Shown here: piece by piece, positions 6,524 to 8,670 of the stretch
Numbering within the stretch: the first letter of the stretch is position 1
Layout: each line of letters starts with the position of its first letter
Source of the DNA: CAZFAT01 sp964517075
GTDB taxonomy: Bacteria > Acidobacteriota > Vicinamibacteria > Vicinamibacterales > SCN-69-37
NCBI GenBank assembly: GCA_964517075.1
Contig: CAZFAT010000160.1
Coordinates: 1 to 8,670, forward strand
Direction of reading: 5' to 3'
Length of the DNA: 8,670 bases
Program-made: the position numbers and the translations under genes
Notes under the pieces: generated by a model
The model's input: the letters and a program-made list of their open reading frames with translations, nothing else
Databases searched by the model: none
What the model was told of the DNA's origin: nothing

Positions 6524-7009
6524 ATGCCCTACCGCTACGCCCGCCGCGTGCAGTTCGCCGAGACCGACCAGGCGGGCATCGTCCACTTCAGCTGGTATTT
6601 CCGCTACATGGAAGAGGCCGAGCACGCGCTGTGGCGCGCGGCGGGACTGTCGATCGCGCCGGTGGATCGCGTCGTCGTGTTCCCGCGCGTAGCGGCGAGC
6701 TTCGAGTACCTGGCTCCGCTCCGCTTCGAGGACGAGTTCGACGTGGAAATCGGCATCGAGACCATCAGCCGGCGCTCGATTCGATACGTGTGCACGATTC
6801 GCCGTGCTGAGACGACGATCGCGACCGGGTCGATGACCGTCGCCTGCGCCACGAAGAAGACCGGCGAGCTCCGGGGGACCGATATCCCCGACGACATCGC
6901 ATCGCGGCTGCAGCCGTACGCGTACGCGAACGCAGCACGTATTGAAAGCCCGGAGCCCGACGCTCATGGCTCACCGCTGACCGAGTCACCACTCAGAACT
7001 CACAACTGA
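6524..7009 (+). CDS. Hotdog-fold acyl-CoA thioesterase (4HBT/YbgC family)
   Basis: This 161-residue protein belongs to the 4-hydroxybenzoyl-CoA / DHNA-CoA thioesterase group, which hydrolyses acyl- or aroyl-CoA (sometimes carrier-bound) thioesters in the cytoplasm. The diagnostic N-terminal segment is VQFAETDQAGIVHFSWYFRY (9-28), where D15 fits the catalytic aspartate and H21 lies near the usual YbgC histidine. It is followed by MEEAEHALWRAAGL, and then FPRVAASFEYLAPLRFEDEF (56-75), the typical second strand region. The fold should end near residue 128. The last 25-30 residues (SPEPDAHGSPLTESPLRTHN) look like translated spacer rather than conserved protein. The ATG is chosen because the conserved fold begins within eight residues of it, though no Shine-Dalgarno precedes it. 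Only 16 bases separate its stop from the MFS gene, so the two are probably co-transcribed. The substrate is unknown; an aromatic acyl-CoA would suit its neighbours. Confidence 0.9.
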   Translation: MPYRYARRVQFAETDQAGIVHFSWYFRYMEEAEHALWRAAGLSIAPVDRVVVFPRVAASFEYLAPLRFEDEFDVEIGIETISRRSIRYVCTIRRAETTIATGSMTVACATKKTGELRGTDIPDDIASRLQPYAYANAARIESPEPDAHGSPLTESPLRTHN

Positions 7010-7010
7010 C

Positions 7011-7015
7011 AGGAG
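7011..7015 (+). promoter_or_regulatory. Ribosome binding site of the MFS gene
   Basis: AGGAG lies 10 bases before the ATG at 7026, directly after the thioesterase stop codon. This supports the start and indicates independent translation initiation within a shared transcript. Confidence 0.6.
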
Positions 7016-7025
7016 CGCGAGAAGC

Positions 7026-8342
7026 ATGGCCGTCCGCCTGACCAGGGTGCAGTGGCTCATCTGCACCATCGCCGCCATCGGGTTCGCCTTCGACATCTAC
7101 GAACTGCTGATGCTGCCGCTGATCGTGCGGCCGGCGTTGCTCGAGCTCGTCAACGTCAAGCCCGGCACGCCCGAGTTCAATCACTGGGTCGGCCTGCTGT
7201 TCTGGATCCCGGCGCTGGCCGGAGGCGTCTTCGGACTGCTCGGCGGCTACCTGACGGACCGGCTCGGACGCCGGCGCGTGCTCACGTGGAGCATCCTCAT
7301 CTACGCCTTCTCGGCGTTCGCCGCCGGGCTGAGCACGAGCATCGGCTGGTTCCTGTTCTTCCGCTGCACGACGTTCATCGGCGTCTGCGTCGAGTTCGTG
7401 GCGGCCGTCGCCTGGCTGGCCGAACTGTTCACCGATCCCAAGCAGCGCGAGCGCGTGCTGGGCTACACGCAGGCGTTCTCGTCAGTGGGCGGCCTTCTCG
7501 TGGGCTACGCCAACTGGCTGTGCGTGCAGTACGCCGCCTCGCTGCCGACGATCTACGGGGGCCACGCGCCGTGGCGGTACACCCTGATGTCCGGCATCAT
7601 CCCGGCCCTGCCGCTCATCATCATCCGACCGTTCCTCCCTGAGTCCCCGGCGTGGCTGCAGAAGCGCGCGGCGGGAACCCTGAAACGGCCGAGCCTCGCG
7701 GCCATCTTCAGCCCCGAGCTGCGACGCGTCACGATCGTGACCACGATCATGTTCGCGCTGGCCTACGGCGCCGCGTTCGGCGCCATCCAGCACATGCCGC
7801 GCATCGTCCCCGGCCTGGCGGAGGTCGCGATCCTGCCACCGGCGGCGCAGCAGCAGACCGCGGCCGGCGTGCAGATCTGGCAGGAGTACGGCGGCCTGGC
7901 GGGGCGATTTCTGCTCGCGCTCATCATCCTCGCGATTGCCAGCCGCCGAACGCTGCTGAGGGTGTTTCAGGTGCCCGGGCTGTTCGTCGTGCCGCTCGTC
8001 TTCTACCTGGCGCCCGGCAGCGACCTCGGGACCCTGAAGATCGGCATGTTCTTCGCTGGCCTCTTCACCGTGGCGCAGTTCAGCTTCTGGGGGAACTACC
8101 TGCCTCGTGTTTACCCCACCCACCTCCGGGGTACAGGGGAGGGGTTTGCCGCCAACGTCGGCGGCCGCATGATTGGCACCTCGTTCGCCTATGTGACGAC
8201 GACCCTGGCGTCGAGCCTGGGCGGGCTGCCGCACGTCCAGCTCGCCCACGCGGCGGCCATGGTCGCGCTCTTTGTCTACGTGGGCGGGTTCATCGCCAGC
8301 TTTTGGCTGCCGGAACCCAAGAGCGAGGCACTACCTGAATAG
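7026..8342 (+). CDS. MFS transporter (proton-linked, sugar/aromatic-acid porter style)
   Basis: This 438-residue protein is an inner-membrane major facilitator superfamily permease with about 12 predicted helices. The first helix carries GFAFDIYELLMLPL (19-32) with an acidic residue, D23. The loop between helices 2 and 3 has the classical motif GYLTDRLGRRR (74-84). LPESPAWL (204-211) closes the first half, just as PESPRWL does in sugar-porter relatives. The second half has NYLPRVYPTHLRGTGEGF (357-374) and NVGGRMIG (377-384), the repeat-symmetric partner motifs seen in aromatic-acid and organic-acid symporters. Helix 9-10 residues about 297-330 are strongly hydrophobic. The length is normal for the family and there is no truncation. 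It is the last gene of the plus-strand run and is tightly linked to the thioesterase. It may import the cassette's substrate or export its product; direction and substrate cannot be inferred. A good AGGAG site supports the start. Confidence 0.92.
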   Translation: MAVRLTRVQWLICTIAAIGFAFDIYELLMLPLIVRPALLELVNVKPGTPEFNHWVGLLFWIPALAGGVFGLLGGYLTDRLGRRRVLTWSILIYAFSAFAAGLSTSIGWFLFFRCTTFIGVCVEFVAAVAWLAELFTDPKQRERVLGYTQAFSSVGGLLVGYANWLCVQYAASLPTIYGGHAPWRYTLMSGIIPALPLIIIRPFLPESPAWLQKRAAGTLKRPSLAAIFSPELRRVTIVTTIMFALAYGAAFGAIQHMPRIVPGLAEVAILPPAAQQQTAAGVQIWQEYGGLAGRFLLALIILAIASRRTLLRVFQVPGLFVVPLVFYLAPGSDLGTLKIGMFFAGLFTVAQFSFWGNYLPRVYPTHLRGTGEGFAANVGGRMIGTSFAYVTTTLASSLGGLPHVQLAHAAAMVALFVYVGGFIASFWLPEPKSEALPE

Positions 8343-8351
8343 ACACGACAG

Positions 8352-8363
8352 GTACGAGAGTAC
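8352..8363 (+). other. GNRA-capped mini hairpin after the MFS gene
   Basis: GTAC-GAGA-GTAC forms a 4-base stem closed by a GAGA loop, a GNRA tetraloop. It begins 10 bases after the MFS stop codon. It is short and could occur by chance. Its value lies in being next to the larger hairpin at 8382-8410. Confidence 0.3.
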
Positions 8364-8381
8364 GAAAGGTGTGAGTGCTTG

Positions 8382-8410
8382 CCCACCGTAGCCCGATGGG
8401 CGAAGGTGGG
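8382..8410 (+). other. Nested hairpin with symmetric internal loop, candidate terminator or structured leader RNA
   Basis: CCCACC (8382-8387) pairs with GGTGGG (8405-8410), and inside it GCCC (8391-8394) pairs with GGGC (8398-8401) around a GAT loop. The two stems are separated by a 3x3 internal loop, GTA facing GAA, in which the central T-A could pair between two purine mismatches. It lies 39 bases after the MFS stop and 73 bases before the next start. A T-run is absent on both strands, so it is not a canonical intrinsic terminator. It may still end the operon with Rho, or belong to the leader of the downstream gene. Confidence 0.45.
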
Positions 8411-8473
8411 TGTAGAGTGATTCGAGGCGCCGCACGCGGCCCGGTGAGTGGCCAGGCGCGCCAGGGAGGCAGC

Positions 8474-8478
8474 GGAGG
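8474..8478 (+). promoter_or_regulatory. Ribosome binding site of the small exported protein
   Basis: GGAGG lies 5 bases before the first ATG (8484) and 8 bases before the second (8487). The spacing slightly favours the second ATG, and both give the same signal peptide. Confidence 0.65.
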
Positions 8479-8483
8479 CACCA

Positions 8484-8670
8484 ATGATGAGGCAACTCTT
8501 GAAAGTCGGACCCGTCGTCCTCGTAGCGGCAGCGCTGGTTGGCCTGCCGACGCTGGCGGTCGATCTGACCGCTCAGCCGAAACAGATTCCTCCGTTCGAG
8601 GGTGTGTGGAAGCTGAACGTGGAAGCGAGCACCAACCCGAACGGCCCTCCGCCGCCGCCGGCGCGGCGCG
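8484..8670 (+). CDS. Small exported protein with WKLNV-type motif, C-terminus beyond window
   Basis: The 62 visible residues begin MMRQLLKVGPVVLVAAALVG and continue LPTLAVDLTAQPKQ, a positively charged start, a hydrophobic core and a likely signal-peptidase site near residues 26-31. After it comes FEGVWKLNVEASTNPNGPPPP. This resembles a group of secreted Acidobacteriota proteins that begin their mature part with a phrase like GTWKLNVAKSK followed by a proline-rich turn; their function is not known to me. The proline run (PPPPPA) is encoded by a CCG-rich tract at the window edge. A strong GGAGG site precedes two in-frame ATG codons. The gene probably starts a new transcription unit after the 141-base gap. 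No domain can be assigned from the visible part. Confidence 0.8.
   Translation, partial: MMRQLLKVGPVVLVAAALVGLPTLAVDLTAQPKQIPPFEGVWKLNVEASTNPNGPPPPPARR

Noticed and set aside
8454..8463. GGCGCGCC-type palindrome before the exported protein gene
   Set aside because: Short G+C palindromes are expected by chance at this base composition, and nothing ties it to regulation.

Overview
The window is about two-thirds G+C and gene-dense. It looks like a chromosomal piece of an Acidobacteriota genome, plausibly Vicinamibacteria (subdivision 6). The reasons are a large Oar-like TonB-dependent receptor with an N-terminal carboxypeptidase-regulatory domain, and a small exported protein with the phrase FEGVWKLNVEAS, a style of secreted protein common in that phylum. 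The taxonomic call is inference from gene content. No tRNA, rRNA, CRISPR array, transposase or phage gene was found.

Left part, minus strand (1-3570). A TonB-dependent outer-membrane receptor starts at 2638 and runs off the left edge; 879 residues are visible without a stop or frameshift. Upstream of it (2812-3570) is a cation/proton antiporter remnant. It keeps the ion-site DD and the late GK and NTRGL motifs, but has lost its first helices and, by comparison with the family pattern, a central block of about 75-90 residues.

Central and right part, plus strand (3645-8342). Four genes point the same way: a HemN/HemW-type radical SAM enzyme, a flavin-dependent halogenase-like oxidoreductase carrying WxWxIP, a hotdog-fold acyl-CoA thioesterase, and a 12-helix MFS transporter. 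The gaps are 195, 92 and 16 bases. Together they resemble a small tailoring or export cassette: a radical enzyme and a flavoenzyme modify a substrate, a thioesterase releases an acyl-CoA or carrier-bound product, and an MFS protein moves it across the inner membrane. The substrate cannot be read from the sequence.

The 195-base gap between the radical SAM and flavoenzyme genes holds an A+T-richer element of about 178 bases. It is built as a long imperfect inverted repeat (two 42-base arms, 35 of 42 matching without gaps, 59-base loop), itself composed of short GATTGAC-like units. It is the most striking non-coding structure in the window.

Right edge (8343-8670). A 141-base intergenic stretch contains a nested hairpin with a symmetric internal loop. 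A new plus-strand gene for a small exported protein then begins at 8484 behind a good ribosome binding site and is cut by the window end.
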